This document shows, in pieces, positions 26,613-36,958 of a DNA stretch of 64,000 nt. Numbering within the stretch: position 1 is the first letter of the stretch; the number at the start of each line of letters is the position of its first letter. The notes below the pieces were generated by a model that searched no databases, was not told where the DNA came from, and was given only the letters and a program-made list of their open reading frames with translations. Both the position numbers and the translations under genes were made by a program. The stretch is from Sphingobacteriales bacterium. GTDB taxonomy: Bacteria; Bacteroidota; Bacteroidia; Sphingobacteriales; Sphingobacteriaceae. The stretch is taken from assembly GCA_026390835.1 (NCBI GenBank), contig JAPLFD010000017.1:1-64000 (forward strand), read 5' to 3'.

Positions 26613-27266
26613 ATGAAAAACATTCATAAAAAAATACGTCAACCGGTTAATTTTTACACCCACTTTGTGCCGGCTTTATTGGCCTTACCGGGGGCTTATA
26701 TTTTATTTGCCCAATCAATTAGCGACATTCAGCAGTTTGCTGCTATCGTATACGGCCTGTGCACAGTAGTATTATTTGGCATAAGCGCCACCTACCACGG
26801 CTACCCCAGTACCGAAAAAGAAATTCGCTTTTGGCAAAAATTCGATCACTGCTGCATCTATCTCATGATAGCCGGCTCGTATACCCCCACTATATTATTA
26901 GTGTTTGATGGTGGCCTACGTTGGACCATTTTTTCGGTGGTGTGGCTCATTGCCTTGGCTGGCTGTACCATTAAAATCTTTAACCGCCTACAAAACAAAG
27001 GCTTTTCCTTGGCCATTTATATAGGTATGGGTTTATTAATTGTGCCTTTATTAAACCAAATGCTATTAAAAGTGCCTCTGGAGGCTATTTTATGGCTCAT
27101 GTTGGGCGGTGTGTTTTACATTGGTGGAACGGTGTTTTACTACCAAGATAGAGCCTACCATAAATGGGTACACAGCCACGAAGTTTGGCATGTATTTGTA
27201 GTAGCCGGAGCGGCCAGCCACTATGTGTATAATTACGTGTATTTGTTTCAGCCGGGCTTAGCGTAG
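26613..27266 (+). CDS. trhA: Hemolysin III / PAQR family membrane protein
   Basis: A 217-aa seven-helix membrane protein. Family hallmarks are ATYHGYPSTEKEIRFW followed by KFDHCCIYLMIAGSYTP, and the C-terminal HSHEVWHVFVVAGAASHY, which supply the Ser/His/Asp metal site of the PAQR fold. Bacterial members (TrhA) act in membrane-energy homeostasis. Its last 9 bp overlap the convergent SNF2 helicase gene. The symbol is the current family name and less certain than the family. Confidence 0.88.
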   Translation: MKNIHKKIRQPVNFYTHFVPALLALPGAYILFAQSISDIQQFAAIVYGLCTVVLFGISATYHGYPSTEKEIRFWQKFDHCCIYLMIAGSYTPTILLVFDGGLRWTIFSVVWLIALAGCTIKIFNRLQNKGFSLAIYIGMGLLIVPLLNQMLLKVPLEAILWLMLGGVFYIGGTVFYYQDRAYHKWVHSHEVWHVFVVAGAASHYVYNYVYLFQPGLA

Positions 27267-30134
27267 CAACTCTTCAATATCGGCCGCACTTAGCGATTTT
27301 TCGAAGTGATCTTCGGTGGTTATAAGTGCTTGTGCCACCTTCTTCTTACGATCTTGTAGGGCTAAAATTTTCTCTTCCACCGTATTTTTGCTAATGAATT
27401 TATAAATAAACACGTTTTTTTGTTGCCCAATGCGGTGGGTGCGGTCAATGGCTTGTTGTTCAACCGCCGGGTTCCACCAAGGGTCTAGCATAAATACATA
27501 ATCGGCTTCGGTAAGGTTTAAGCCTACGCCACCGGCTTTTAAAGAAATTAAAAACAACTGAATATCTTTTTCTTGTTTAAAGGAGTCCACCACTTCGCTG
27601 CGGTTTCGGGTTTGTCCATCTAAATACGCATAGCGAATATGCTCTTTATCGAAATGTTTGCGGTAAATATCTAGCTGGCGTACAAACTGTGAAAACACCA
27701 GCACCTTGTGCCCATTGGCCAAAATATGATCGAGCGTATGAATCACGTTTTCAAACTTACCCGATTCACCTTCATAATCGGGCTGAATTAATTTTGGATG
27801 ATTGGCAATTTGACGGAGTTTGGTTAAGCCTTGCAACACTTCCACTTGTTTTTTGGCCACCGTTCCATCGGCTATGCTTTGCATCAATTCGTTGCGGTAG
27901 CTCGATTTTATTTCTTCGTATATATTGGCTTGCTCAGCACTCATTTCGCAATAAAATACATGCTCAGTTTTGGGTGGCAATTCGGTAGCCACTTGGTCTT
28001 TGGTGCGGCGCAACACAAAAGGCTTAATAAGCGCTTGTAATTTTTGCGCTTTTTCTTCGTCTTTCTTTTTTTCAATGGGGTATACAAACTCTTCTTGGAA
28101 ATAATGTTGCGAACCCAATAAGCCCGGGTTTATAAACGACATCTGTGTCCATAAATCGTTTACCGAATTCTCAATGGGTGTTCCACTTAAAATCAATCGG
28201 TTTTTTGCTTTAAACTGACGAATAGCTTTAAAAGCTTTTGAAGCTGCATTTTTAATATTTTGGCTCTCATCTAAAATGATGTAGTGAAAATAAAATGCAC
28301 TCAACAAATCGGCATCTACCCGGCTAATGCCATAGGTACTCAGTACTACATCGTATTGGCTAAACCGACTGATATCTTTATTGCGAAGCGCTCCGGCGTA
28401 CACTAAAATCTTCAGTTTAGGAGCAAATTTGGCAGCTTCTCGTTCCCAATTGTAAATGAGGGAAGTAGGCATAATAATTAAAGAAGTAGCACCTTCTTCA
28501 GCATGCTCTTCCTTTACTTGTTGAAGCAAAGCCAAGGCCTGCACGGTTTTCCCCAAACCCATATCGTCGGCCAAGCAACCACCAAAGTGGTATTTGCGTA
28601 AAAAGTTAAACCAGTGATAACCTGCTTCTTGATAGGGGCGCAAGGTGCCCTTAAAACCCTTAGGCATGCTTACTGATTCGATACCTTCAAAATTGGCCAG
28701 TTTCTGCAATTTCCGGTCCATACTAATGGCCGCTAATTCGGAGTTGGCAATATCGTTTACCAAGCCTATATGATGTTTTTTGAGTTTTAACTCGTGTTTG
28801 TCTTCGCTAAAATGGAACAGATTGCCGTATTGGCTAAACCACTTTTCGGGAATGACGGCAATTTCGCCCCCTGGCAACGTAAACTCTTTTATACGTTTTA
28901 AAATATGATTTTTTAGCGCCATGAACGGGATTTCGTAGGGTCCAAACCATACAGTGGCTTCAATATCAAACCAATCGTTACTTTCTTTTACATCTAAATT
29001 AATACGACTACTCCCTAGCACAAAGATTTTATCGCCGCCACTTTGCTCTAACTCAAATCCTTGAAAAATGAGCCAATCGTGGTGCGTATTAATCCACTCA
29101 ATTGGGCTGGTACTTTCATCCTGGTTTGTGTTTACTTCTAGGTGGGCATACAAACCACCCACGGGTCGCAACCCTTGTTCCACTAGTGCATCAATTTTGG
29201 TTTTTTCCCAGGTAAGCGATCGCTTTACCCGGTGAAAAACAGTTTCTTCGCCCTGTTGTTCCATACGTACCGAAACACGTTTACCCGTATCGGCCTGAAA
29301 CACGTAATCTCCATATTTAAAATGCAGTTGCAGTTGCGTAAAATCGCCTAATTGAACTACTTTGAGCACGGGCACCGCTTCGTAGCGTTCTGGAATAATG
29401 GTAAATCCCTCGGCATACACATGGTGTTTTTCAATCAGCGGAGCCACAAATTTTTCGAAATAGGTTTTCTCCGAAGCTCTTGGAATGGCAATAAAGCGTT
29501 TGTTTAAAAAGGGCTGTAATTTTTTCCCTTCCATATCGTCTTCAAAAAAGTAGAGCAAATTTTCTACCAAAAGCCAAGCAGGCTGGTTGCAAATTACTTG
29601 CGCATCTTTAAACATAAATTCAATACGCTGTCCCTGGTATTTAATAGTTGGGAAATAGCGGGTTTCTGTTTCGTTGCGCCTAAAATGAAACAATACGGTT
29701 GCCCCTTCGCTGGCTAGCTGGATGCGTTTTTCTACCGGCCAGCCTTCTTTGCCCATGAGGTATAAAGGCTTGTTCCCTAGCAGGGCCAAGGCCTCCACCA
29801 TTCTTTTTTCAATTTTGGGTCGGTACACTTCGAATAATTGAGGCGTAAATACTTTGGAGAAAAACTCTACGGGTCGGATGCTTTTTTTATAGTATTTCTT
29901 AATAAGATAGGTTTGCTCCATCTCTTCTAAAAGTTTAATTAGTTGATAGTCGGTTTCATCCAATATAGAGGCAAACTCTTTGGCGGTATTGCTAAATAAA
30001 CGTTGGTAGGTAAGCGAAAAACTCCCATTGGCATTTAATTGCACCACGTGGGGTTCAATTACATAGCCTAGGTATTCGTGTTTGCAGAGTGCATATACGA
30101 GTTTGCAGGGTTTATCGCTTTGTAGACGGAGCAT
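27258..30134 (-). CDS. SNF2-family DNA helicase / ATPase
   Basis: A 958-aa Swi2/Snf2 ATPase of the bacterial RapA-like group. The N-terminal 480 residues are family-specific. The motor has Walker A in LADDMGLGKTVQALALL (about 520), motif II as LDESQNIKN (about 622) and GTPIENS. The C-terminal lobe has SLKAGGVGLNLTEADYV and WWNPAVEQQAIDRTHRIGQ (about 860-890). It translocates on double-stranded DNA and may remodel protein-DNA or RNA polymerase complexes. The start ATG at 30134 is the only reasonable one. Confidence 0.9.
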   Translation of the reverse strand: MLRLQSDKPCKLVYALCKHEYLGYVIEPHVVQLNANGSFSLTYQRLFSNTAKEFASILDETDYQLIKLLEEMEQTYLIKKYYKKSIRPVEFFSKVFTPQLFEVYRPKIEKRMVEALALLGNKPLYLMGKEGWPVEKRIQLASEGATVLFHFRRNETETRYFPTIKYQGQRIEFMFKDAQVICNQPAWLLVENLLYFFEDDMEGKKLQPFLNKRFIAIPRASEKTYFEKFVAPLIEKHHVYAEGFTIIPERYEAVPVLKVVQLGDFTQLQLHFKYGDYVFQADTGKRVSVRMEQQGEETVFHRVKRSLTWEKTKIDALVEQGLRPVGGLYAHLEVNTNQDESTSPIEWINTHHDWLIFQGFELEQSGGDKIFVLGSSRINLDVKESNDWFDIEATVWFGPYEIPFMALKNHILKRIKEFTLPGGEIAVIPEKWFSQYGNLFHFSEDKHELKLKKHHIGLVNDIANSELAAISMDRKLQKLANFEGIESVSMPKGFKGTLRPYQEAGYHWFNFLRKYHFGGCLADDMGLGKTVQALALLQQVKEEHAEEGATSLIIMPTSLIYNWEREAAKFAPKLKILVYAGALRNKDISRFSQYDVVLSTYGISRVDADLLSAFYFHYIILDESQNIKNAASKAFKAIRQFKAKNRLILSGTPIENSVNDLWTQMSFINPGLLGSQHYFQEEFVYPIEKKKDEEKAQKLQALIKPFVLRRTKDQVATELPPKTEHVFYCEMSAEQANIYEEIKSSYRNELMQSIADGTVAKKQVEVLQGLTKLRQIANHPKLIQPDYEGESGKFENVIHTLDHILANGHKVLVFSQFVRQLDIYRKHFDKEHIRYAYLDGQTRNRSEVVDSFKQEKDIQLFLISLKAGGVGLNLTEADYVFMLDPWWNPAVEQQAIDRTHRIGQQKNVFIYKFISKNTVEEKILALQDRKKKVAQALITTEDHFEKSLSAADIEELLR

Positions 30135-30210
30135 ATAGACACAAAATTTTCAGAAGGTAACACTGAAAAAAATGTTAAATCTAAGCTATTTTACTCGGAA
30201 AGCAAAGTTT

Positions 30211-30993
30211 TTAGTGCTGAATTTCGCCTTCGAATACTAAGGTGGCGGGCCCTTCTAAAAACACCTCGGTAAAGGTGCTACCATCAAAGGTAAAGCGTAC
30301 GTTGAGCGCACCCCCACGAACAGAAATGGGTGTATTGTGCGTACCTATTAGCCCTTTTTCTTTGGCCATAGCCAACGCTACAGCGGTAACGCCGGTACCA
30401 CAGGCCAAGGTTTCATCTTCTACGCCACGCTCGTAGGTGCGTACAGCGTAACCTGCAGCATCTTCTTCAATAAAATTCACATTGATACCCTTTTCGGCAT
30501 AGGTGTTATTGTAGCGTATGGCTTTTCCACAGGTATACACATCGATTTGGGCTAAGTTTTGTACCTGGCTTACATAATGCGGAGAGCCGGTATTTAATAC
30601 CCAAGCTTCGCCATCTCTTTCTAGTACCGAAACATCAATCATTTGCAAACTTACCCAGCTTCCATCCTCGTTACTATGGGCATAATGTGGGCCATCTACC
30701 GCTAAAAAAGTAGTTTCATTGTTAATAATACCCAACTTTTTGGCAAAAGCCACCGCACAACGCCCGCCATTGCCACACATGCTGCTCGGCTGCCCATCGG
30801 CATTGTAATACACCATTTCAAAATCAAAATCGGCATGACTTTGCAGTAAAATAAGGCCATCGGCACCTATTCCAAAACGGCGGTCGCATAGGCCTTGCAC
30901 CCAGCTAGGCTCTTGGTGATGTATGGCTCCCGACCGGTTGTCGAATACGACAAAATCGTTACCTGCACCTTGATATTTGTAAAAATGTAGCAT
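30211..30993 (-). CDS. dapF: Diaminopimelate epimerase
   Basis: Interconverts LL- and meso-diaminopimelate for lysine and peptidoglycan. The 260-aa protein has MLHFYKYQGAGNDFV at the start and the two catalytic cysteines in SMCGNGGRC and ETLACGTGV. Two ATGs are possible, 30999 and 30993; I chose 30993 because homologs begin at this point and because a TAAATTTG -7-like element (31022-31015) leaves a very short leader for the first. It is divergent from htrA. Confidence 0.94.
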   Translation of the reverse strand: MLHFYKYQGAGNDFVVFDNRSGAIHHQEPSWVQGLCDRRFGIGADGLILLQSHADFDFEMVYYNADGQPSSMCGNGGRCAVAFAKKLGIINNETTFLAVDGPHYAHSNEDGSWVSLQMIDVSVLERDGEAWVLNTGSPHYVSQVQNLAQIDVYTCGKAIRYNNTYAEKGINVNFIEEDAAGYAVRTYERGVEDETLACGTGVTAVALAMAKEKGLIGTHNTPISVRGGALNVRFTFDGSTFTEVFLEGPATLVFEGEIQH

Positions 30994-31131
30994 GGTCATG
31001 AGTACACAAGATTACAAATTTATAGCCAAAAAAGAGTATTTGGAGCAAGGTTAGGTTTACTAAAATTAGCTTTAACATAATTTAACAATTTTATAGCGTT
31101 ACAGCTATAGGAAATTAGCTGCTTCTGGTAG

Positions 31132-31139
31132 TAAATTTG
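31132..31139 (+). promoter_or_regulatory. Predicted htrA -7 element
   Basis: TAAATTTG fits TAnnTTTG and lies 23 bp before the htrA ATG. The -33 region has no clear TTTG. Confidence 0.45.
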
Positions 31140-31162
31140 ACTCAACAAAATCAAACCGAAAG

Positions 31163-32659
31163 ATGGATATGAAAAAATTTGGATTTATGTTACTTACCGC
31201 CTGCTTAGGTGGTGTAATTACCTTAGGTGCGTATAAATTGGTAGAAACAAAAATTACCGACAGCACCTCAATCGATAACAAGCAACAGACATTTTTTGCA
31301 AGCAACCCAAGCGGAGCACTTTCTTCAACAGGAAACCCAGATTTCACACAAGCCGCTGCTTTGGTTACGCCTGCAGTAGTGCACATTAAAACTACCTACT
31401 CCTCATCGAGCAGAAGCGGTGGAACTGACCCCTTTGACGATATGTTCCAAGATTTTTTTGGTCGCCGCATGCCACAACAACGTTCGCCACAAATGGCTTC
31501 CGGCTCTGGAGTTATTTTATCGGAAGATGGTTACATTGTAACCAACAACCACGTGGTAGAAAATGCCGATAAAATTGAAGTGGTGTTGAACGATAAACGT
31601 TCTTTTTTGGCCAAAGTAATAGGCCGCGATGCGAATACGGATTTGGCCTTATTAAAAGTAGCCGCTAAAGGCTTGCCTATTGTAAAAATGGGTAATTCAG
31701 ACGATGTGCGTGTAGGCGAATGGGTATTGGCCGTGGGCAACCCTTTCAACCTAACCTCCACCGTTACAGCAGGTATTGTAAGTGCCAAAGCTCGTGCCAT
31801 TGGCATTTTAGGTGATGGACAAGATCCAGCCATTTCAAAAAGCCGTCCCATCGAGTCCTTTATTCAAACCGATGCTGCCATTAACCGCGGAAACAGTGGC
31901 GGTGCGTTGGTAAATACCAACGGGGAGTTAATTGGTATTAATGCGGCTATTGCTTCTCAAACCGGAAATTATGAAGGCTATGGATTTGCTATTCCGGTAA
32001 ACTTAGCGAAGAAAATTTTAGATGATTTCCAAAAATTTGGCTCGGTACAGCGTGGTTTTTTGGGTATACAAATAGGTGAAGTAGATGCAGAGTTGGCAGA
32101 GAAAAAAGGCTTAAAATCTACCCAAGGTGTGTATGTAGATAAAGTAGTAGATGGTGGCGCTGCCCAAGCTGCCGGTGTGAAAGAGGGAGATGTAATTATT
32201 AAACTCGATAACGTAGCGGTAAATGCCTCTTCAGAATTACAAGAACAGGTTGGCCGTCACCGCCCGGGGGATAAAATTGCCATAGCTTTGGTCCGAAATG
32301 GCGTCGAAAAAACGCTAACTGCCGTGCTAAAAGCTGATGAAGGCGCCAAAATAGCTTCTTCAAAATCAACTGAAGAAGTGTTTAATAAATTAGGTGCAAG
32401 TTTTGCGCCTATTTCTGAAAGCACCAAGAAAAAATTCGGACTTAATGCTGGTTTAATCGTTTCAGAAGTACGTAATGGCGGCCTGTTTGATCAAGTTGGC
32501 TTGCCTAAGGGAACCATTATTACTGCGATAAACGGAAAAACCGTTGCTAAAGTTGATGATTTAGACGAAGCCCTTGGCAATCGCAAAAACGATATGTTGC
32601 AAATCACCGGTATTGCTCCGGATGGTGCACGAATAAATTATACCTTCCAGGTACGTTAA
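31163..32659 (+). CDS. htrA: Do/HtrA-family periplasmic serine protease
   Basis: Degrades misfolded envelope proteins. The 498-aa protein has an N-terminal membrane/signal segment (about 4-25), a trypsin-like domain with triad H130 (NNHVVE), D160 (NTDLALLK) and S245 (GNSGGALV), and two PDZ domains (about 290-385 and 405-495). All catalytic residues are intact. A second ATG at 31169 is an equally good start. A strong bidirectional terminator follows. Confidence 0.94.
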   Translation: MDMKKFGFMLLTACLGGVITLGAYKLVETKITDSTSIDNKQQTFFASNPSGALSSTGNPDFTQAAALVTPAVVHIKTTYSSSSRSGGTDPFDDMFQDFFGRRMPQQRSPQMASGSGVILSEDGYIVTNNHVVENADKIEVVLNDKRSFLAKVIGRDANTDLALLKVAAKGLPIVKMGNSDDVRVGEWVLAVGNPFNLTSTVTAGIVSAKARAIGILGDGQDPAISKSRPIESFIQTDAAINRGNSGGALVNTNGELIGINAAIASQTGNYEGYGFAIPVNLAKKILDDFQKFGSVQRGFLGIQIGEVDAELAEKKGLKSTQGVYVDKVVDGGAAQAAGVKEGDVIIKLDNVAVNASSELQEQVGRHRPGDKIAIALVRNGVEKTLTAVLKADEGAKIASSKSTEEVFNKLGASFAPISESTKKKFGLNAGLIVSEVRNGGLFDQVGLPKGTIITAINGKTVAKVDDLDEALGNRKNDMLQITGIAPDGARINYTFQVR

Positions 32660-32670
32660 GTACCCTTTAC

Positions 32671-32707
32671 AAAAAAGCCCTCCCGAAATTTCAGGAGGGC
32701 TTTTTTT
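32671..32707 (+). terminator. Bidirectional terminator between htrA and the DUF1569 gene
   Basis: AGCCCTCC (32676-32683) pairs with GGAGGGCT (32694-32701); an inner GAAATTTC palindrome extends it. A6 precedes and T7 follows, so it works on both strands. It is nearly identical to the hairpin at 36910-36945. Confidence 0.9.
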
Positions 32708-33164
32708 ATACGCCAAACTGCCGCAAATGGTGGTCTAGGTGTTTGTAAAGTAAATTATTCCATTCTAGGGCTTTTAGCATACCCAATGCTTGGTGTTTTT
32801 GTTTTACTAAGCCATCAGCCCCTAATTGCTGGCACTTATTAATATAGTTTAACAAACGTTTTTGTTCCTTCTCAAAGTCTTTATCATCGGCCATAATAAA
32901 AAAGGGAGCCGTTGGTAAGGATTGTTTGTACGGAACTTCGTTTACCATACTCTTTTTGAATACATAGCACATCAAAAATTTCATGATACCAGAAATCCGA
33001 TCGTTTCTCTCTCCAAAAATTTGCTCATAGGGTATGCAGCAGTGTGCTAACATTTGGGCTACATTCATTTTACCCCAATTGGCCGAACTATGCTTGCTTA
33101 GTTTTCCAATACGTTGCGCTAGCGCCTCAACTGTTTTTTGTTCATAAATAGAAGGGTATGCCAT
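32706..33164 (-). CDS. DUF1569 (DinB-like) protein
   Basis: A 152-aa four-helix-type protein. WGKMNVAQMLAHCC near residue 50 and the C-terminal LLYKHLDHHLRQFGV supply the histidines typical of DinB/DUF1569 metal-binding proteins. The biochemical role is unknown; related DinB-like enzymes use thiols as co-substrates. It is a single-gene unit convergent with htrA. Confidence 0.8.
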   Translation of the reverse strand: MAYPSIYEQKTVEALAQRIGKLSKHSSANWGKMNVAQMLAHCCIPYEQIFGERNDRISGIMKFLMCYVFKKSMVNEVPYKQSLPTAPFFIMADDKDFEKEQKRLLNYINKCQQLGADGLVKQKHQALGMLKALEWNNLLYKHLDHHLRQFGV

Positions 33165-33334
33165 ATCGGTTTAATTTTATACTTAAAGTTACGCAGCCGC
33201 TTTCTTAATCGCAAAAACGCCCATTCCTAAGACTTTAGTATGCAGCTTTTCGCACCACTTGATTAGAATCGTTCTAAATAAAAAAAATCTTGAAATGAGC
33301 TACTCTAATCTTTATTTTTTTGCTTTTTATTAGA

Positions 33335-33342
33335 TACTTTTG
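33335..33342 (+). promoter_or_regulatory. Predicted sdh operon -7 element
   Basis: TACTTTTG fits TAnnTTTG and is 27 bp before the sdhC ATG. It overlaps the TTG at 33340, which argues against that TTG as a start codon. Confidence 0.5.
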
Positions 33343-33369
33343 AGCACCAAAAAACTTATAAAAACGGTA

Positions 33370-34143
33370 ATGAGTACTTTCGCAAAAACATTCTCATCCT
33401 CTCTAGGAAAAAAATTAATTATGGCCCTTACAGGCCTATTTCTTTGCACTTTCTTAGTAGTCCACCTCATCGGAAATATCCAACTATTCAAAGCAGATGG
33501 CGGCAAGGCTTTTAATGAGTACGCTTATTTTATGACGCATTTTCCGCCAATTAAAATTGTATCGTATTTGTTGTACACTTCCATTGTGGTACATGCTCTT
33601 TATGCTTTAATACTTACTATAGGCAATCGTAAAGCACGTAAGGTGCCGTATGGTGCCTATAAAGGATCGGCTAACAGCCCATGGACCTCTCGTAATATGG
33701 GAATTTTGGGTACGGTTTTGCTTATTTTTATTAGTGTACACATGTCCAATTTTTGGTATGAATACCACTGGGGTAAAGTGCCTTATGTGGAGTACCGCAC
33801 CGATTTAAATACGTTACAAACTACCCAACACGAATTGCCCGCTGCCGAGTTTAAAGAATATGTAAAATACCAAGAACAAGGAGTAGAAATTATCAAAGCC
33901 AAAGATTTGTATGCCACTACCGCCTTTGCATTTAAAAATTGCTGGTTGGTGGCTTTATACCTTTTAGGTATGGCTGCGCTTTCTTTCCATTTAATTCACG
34001 GTTTTCAAAGTGCGTTTCAAACCTTTGGTTGGAACCACAAAAAATTTATGCCCTTAATTAAGTGCATTGGCGTTTGGGGCTTTGGTGTTTTAATACCATT
34101 AGCCTTTGCTGCCATGCCACTTTATTTTTTCTTTTGTAAATAA
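33370..34143 (+). CDS. sdhC: Succinate dehydrogenase cytochrome b subunit
   Basis: Membrane anchor of the succinate:quinone oxidoreductase, 257 aa with five helices, as in the diheme single-subunit anchors of Bacteroidota and epsilonproteobacteria. Histidines for haem b are seen in FLVVHLIGN, IVVHALY, SVHMSNFWYEYHW and FHLIHGFQ. The start is ATG 33370. No separate sdhD is present, consistent with this anchor type. sdhA follows after 41 bp. Confidence 0.92.
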   Translation: MSTFAKTFSSSLGKKLIMALTGLFLCTFLVVHLIGNIQLFKADGGKAFNEYAYFMTHFPPIKIVSYLLYTSIVVHALYALILTIGNRKARKVPYGAYKGSANSPWTSRNMGILGTVLLIFISVHMSNFWYEYHWGKVPYVEYRTDLNTLQTTQHELPAAEFKEYVKYQEQGVEIIKAKDLYATTAFAFKNCWLVALYLLGMAALSFHLIHGFQSAFQTFGWNHKKFMPLIKCIGVWGFGVLIPLAFAAMPLYFFFCK

Positions 34144-34184
34144 GCTATACACTACGGTTTAACCGCTAAAAAATACGTTCTGAC

Positions 34185-36119
34185 ATGAAGTTAGATGCCA
34201 AAATTCCAGAAGGACCATTAGCCGAAAAATGGTCGAAACACAAGTTTAACCTAAAATTGGTAAACCCATCCAATAAACGGAAATACACCGTTATTGTAGT
34301 GGGAACCGGTTTGGCAGGGTCTTCTGCGGCCGCTTCCTTAGCCGAATTAGGCTACAATGTAAAAGCATTCTGTTACCAAGATTCTCCACGTAGAGCACAC
34401 TCTATTGCTGCTCAAGGGGGTATTAATGCCGCAAAAAATTACCGCAACGATGGCGATAGCGTGCAACGTTTGTTTTACGACACCATTAAAGGTGGCGATT
34501 ACCGTGCCCGTGAAGGAAACGTATACCGCTTGGCCGAAGTTTCTGTCAACATCATCGATCAGTGTGTGGCACAAGGCGTACCTTTTGCCCGCGAATACGG
34601 CGGCTTGTTAGATAACCGCTCTTTCGGTGGTGCCCAAGTGTCGCGTACATTTTACGCCCGTGGCCAAACCGGACAACAATTATTATTAGGCGCTTACTCG
34701 GCCCTAAACCGCCAAATACACGAAGGCAAAGTTGAGATGTTCAGTCGTCATGAAATGCTAGATGTAGTAACCGTTGATGGCAAAGCCCAAGGAATTATTG
34801 CCCGTAACTTGGTTACTGGCGAAATCGAAACACATGCTGCCCATGCAGTATTGTTGTGTACTGGTGGTTACGGAAACGTATATTACCTATCTACCAACGC
34901 TATGGGCTGTAACGTAACGGCTGCTTGGAGAGCCCACAAACGTGGTGCTTTTTTTAGTAACCCTTGCTTTACCCAAATTCACCCAACTTGTATCCCCGTA
35001 TCGGGCGATCATCAATCGAAACTGACTTTAATGTCAGAATCTTTGCGTAACGATGGACGTGTGTGGGTGCCCAAAACCAAAGAATTAGCCGCACAACTTC
35101 GTGAAGGTAAAATCAAAGCAACGGAACTTAAAGAAGACGAACGCGATTACTTCTTAGAACGCAAATATCCATCATTTGGTAACCTGGTTCCACGTGATGT
35201 GGCTTCTCGTAATGCCAAAGAAATGGTTGATGAAGGAAAAGGTGTGGGTACTTCGGGCGTTGCCGTTTACCTCGATTTTGCCGATGCCATCAGCCGTTTA
35301 GGCGAAGATGCCGTTCGTGCCAAATACGGAAACCTATTTGATATGTATTATCAAATTACCGACGAAAATCCGTACAAACAACCCATGCGTATTTACCCAG
35401 CCGTACACTATACCATGGGCGGTTTATGGGTAGATTATAATTTACAAACCACCGTACCGGGCTTATACGCCTTGGGCGAAGCCAATTTCTCCGACCACGG
35501 TGCAAACCGTTTAGGAGCCTCTGCCTTAATGCAAGGTTTGGCCGATGGTTATTTTGTGATTCCGTATACGTTGGGCGATTATTTAGCAACCATTGGTCCA
35601 AAAGCAATAGATGTAAAACATCCAGCTTTTACCGAAACCAAAAAAGCGGTAGAAGAGCGTTTGCAAAAATTATTATCCCTTAAAGGAAATAAGACGGTTG
35701 ATGAATACCACCGCGAATTGGGTAAAATTATGTGGGAATACTGCGGCATGTCACGTTCTGAAGAAGGCTTGAAAAAAGCGAAAAAACTCATCCAAGATTT
35801 AAAGACCGATTTCTGGAAAAATGCCATCGTTTTAGGAACCAACGAAGAATTCAACATGTCATTAGAAAAAGCCGGCCGTGTAGCCGACTTTATTGAATTG
35901 GGTGAATTGATGATTGATGATGCCTTAGATCGCAACGAATCTTGTGGTGGTCACTTCCGTGTAGAAAGCCAAACCGAAGAAGGTGAAGCACTGCGTGACG
36001 ATGAAAAATTTGCCTACGTAGCCGCTTGGCAGTATACCGGTGAGAACAAACCAGAAGCTTTACACAAAGAAGACTTGAAATTTGAAAACGTAAAACTCTC
36101 TCAGCGGAGTTATAAATAG
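34185..36119 (+). CDS. sdhA: Succinate dehydrogenase/fumarate reductase flavoprotein subunit
   Basis: Oxidises succinate to fumarate on covalently bound FAD. The 644-aa protein has the dinucleotide fold [15 protein letters not shown] (about 39-53), [15 protein letters not shown] with the likely FAD-linking His72, and the C-terminal [20 protein letters not shown]. Part of the sdhCAB operon feeding electrons from the TCA cycle into the quinone pool. Confidence 0.95.
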   Translation: MKLDAKIPEGPLAEKWSKHKFNLKLVNPSNKRKYTVIVVGTGLAGSSAAASLAELGYNVKAFCYQDSPRRAHSIAAQGGINAAKNYRNDGDSVQRLFYDTIKGGDYRAREGNVYRLAEVSVNIIDQCVAQGVPFAREYGGLLDNRSFGGAQVSRTFYARGQTGQQLLLGAYSALNRQIHEGKVEMFSRHEMLDVVTVDGKAQGIIARNLVTGEIETHAAHAVLLCTGGYGNVYYLSTNAMGCNVTAAWRAHKRGAFFSNPCFTQIHPTCIPVSGDHQSKLTLMSESLRNDGRVWVPKTKELAAQLREGKIKATELKEDERDYFLERKYPSFGNLVPRDVASRNAKEMVDEGKGVGTSGVAVYLDFADAISRLGEDAVRAKYGNLFDMYYQITDENPYKQPMRIYPAVHYTMGGLWVDYNLQTTVPGLYALGEANFSDHGANRLGASALMQGLADGYFVIPYTLGDYLATIGPKAIDVKHPAFTETKKAVEERLQKLLSLKGNKTVDEYHRELGKIMWEYCGMSRSEEGLKKAKKLIQDLKTDFWKNAIVLGTNEEFNMSLEKAGRVADFIELGELMIDDALDRNESCGGHFRVESQTEEGEALRDDEKFAYVAAWQYTGENKPEALHKEDLKFENVKLSQRSYK

Positions 36120-36127
36120 TAGCATAT

Positions 36128-36892
36128 ATGAGTGGAAATATGAATTTAACACTTAAAGTTTGGCGTCAGCCAAACGGAAATACCAAGGGTACTTTTGTAA
36201 GCTATCCGGCACCAGGCATTTCTCCCGACATGTCGTTTTTAGAAATGTTGGACGTGGTAAACGAAGGTTTGGTGAAAAAAGGCGAAGACCCCATTCACTT
36301 CGATCACGATTGCCGTGAAGGAATTTGTGGGATGTGCTCTTTACACATCAATGGCCGTCCGCACGGACCTAAACAAGCCATTACCACCTGCCAATTGCAC
36401 ATGCGTAGTTTCCATGATGGCGAAACCATTGTGATTGAACCATGGAGAGCATCGGCATTTCCGGTAATTAAAGATTTGGCCGTAGACCGTTCGGCTTTCG
36501 ATCGCATTCAGCATGCAGGTGGTTTCGTATCGGTAAATACCGGTGGTGTACCCGATGCCAATGCCATTGCCATTCCGAAACCAGTGGCCGATGAGGCTTT
36601 TAACTCGGCCACCTGTATTGGTTGCGGAGCTTGTGTGGCTGCTTGTAAAAATGCGTCGGCTATGTTGTTTGTATCGGCAAAAGTTTCACAATTGGCGTTA
36701 TTGCCTCAAGGCCAGCCCGAGCGTTACCAACGTGCGCAAGCCATGGTTAACCAAATGGATACTGAAGGTTTTGGTAGCTGTACCAATACCGGTGCTTGCG
36801 AAGCCGAATGCCCGAAAGAAATTAAGATTACCAATATTGCCCGCATGAACCGCGATTATTTTACGGCCAATTTCTTTAAAGAAGAGGCCTAA
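36128..36892 (+). CDS. sdhB: Succinate dehydrogenase/fumarate reductase iron-sulfur subunit
   Basis: Carries electrons from FAD to quinone through three iron-sulfur clusters. The 254-aa protein has the 2Fe-2S cysteines C62, C67, C70 and C88 in [10 protein letters not shown] and TTCQLH, then [12 protein letters not shown] and [14 protein letters not shown] for the 4Fe-4S and 3Fe-4S clusters. An internal ATG at 36140 is an alternative start. It is 8 bp after sdhA, and a strong terminator follows. Confidence 0.95.
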   Translation: MSGNMNLTLKVWRQPNGNTKGTFVSYPAPGISPDMSFLEMLDVVNEGLVKKGEDPIHFDHDCREGICGMCSLHINGRPHGPKQAITTCQLHMRSFHDGETIVIEPWRASAFPVIKDLAVDRSAFDRIQHAGGFVSVNTGGVPDANAIAIPKPVADEAFNSATCIGCGACVAACKNASAMLFVSAKVSQLALLPQGQPERYQRAQAMVNQMDTEGFGSCTNTGACEAECPKEIKITNIARMNRDYFTANFFKEEA

Positions 36893-36909
36893 GCAAATTT
36901 AGGAACTAC

Positions 36910-36945
36910 AAAAAAGCCCTCCCGAATTTCGGGAGGGCTTTTTTT
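36910..36945 (+). terminator. Terminator of the sdh operon
   Basis: AGCCCTCCCGAA (36915-36926) pairs perfectly with TTCGGGAGGGCT (36928-36939) around a single T, flanked by an A run and a T7 tract. It is bidirectional, and serves the convergent 105-aa gene too. Confidence 0.92.
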
Positions 36946-36958
36946 ATGGTTGAAATAC

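Noticed and set aside
33340-33369. TTG start for sdhC
   Set aside because: It overlaps the predicted -7 element TACTTTTG, so it would not be in the mRNA. The ATG at 33370 matches family starts.
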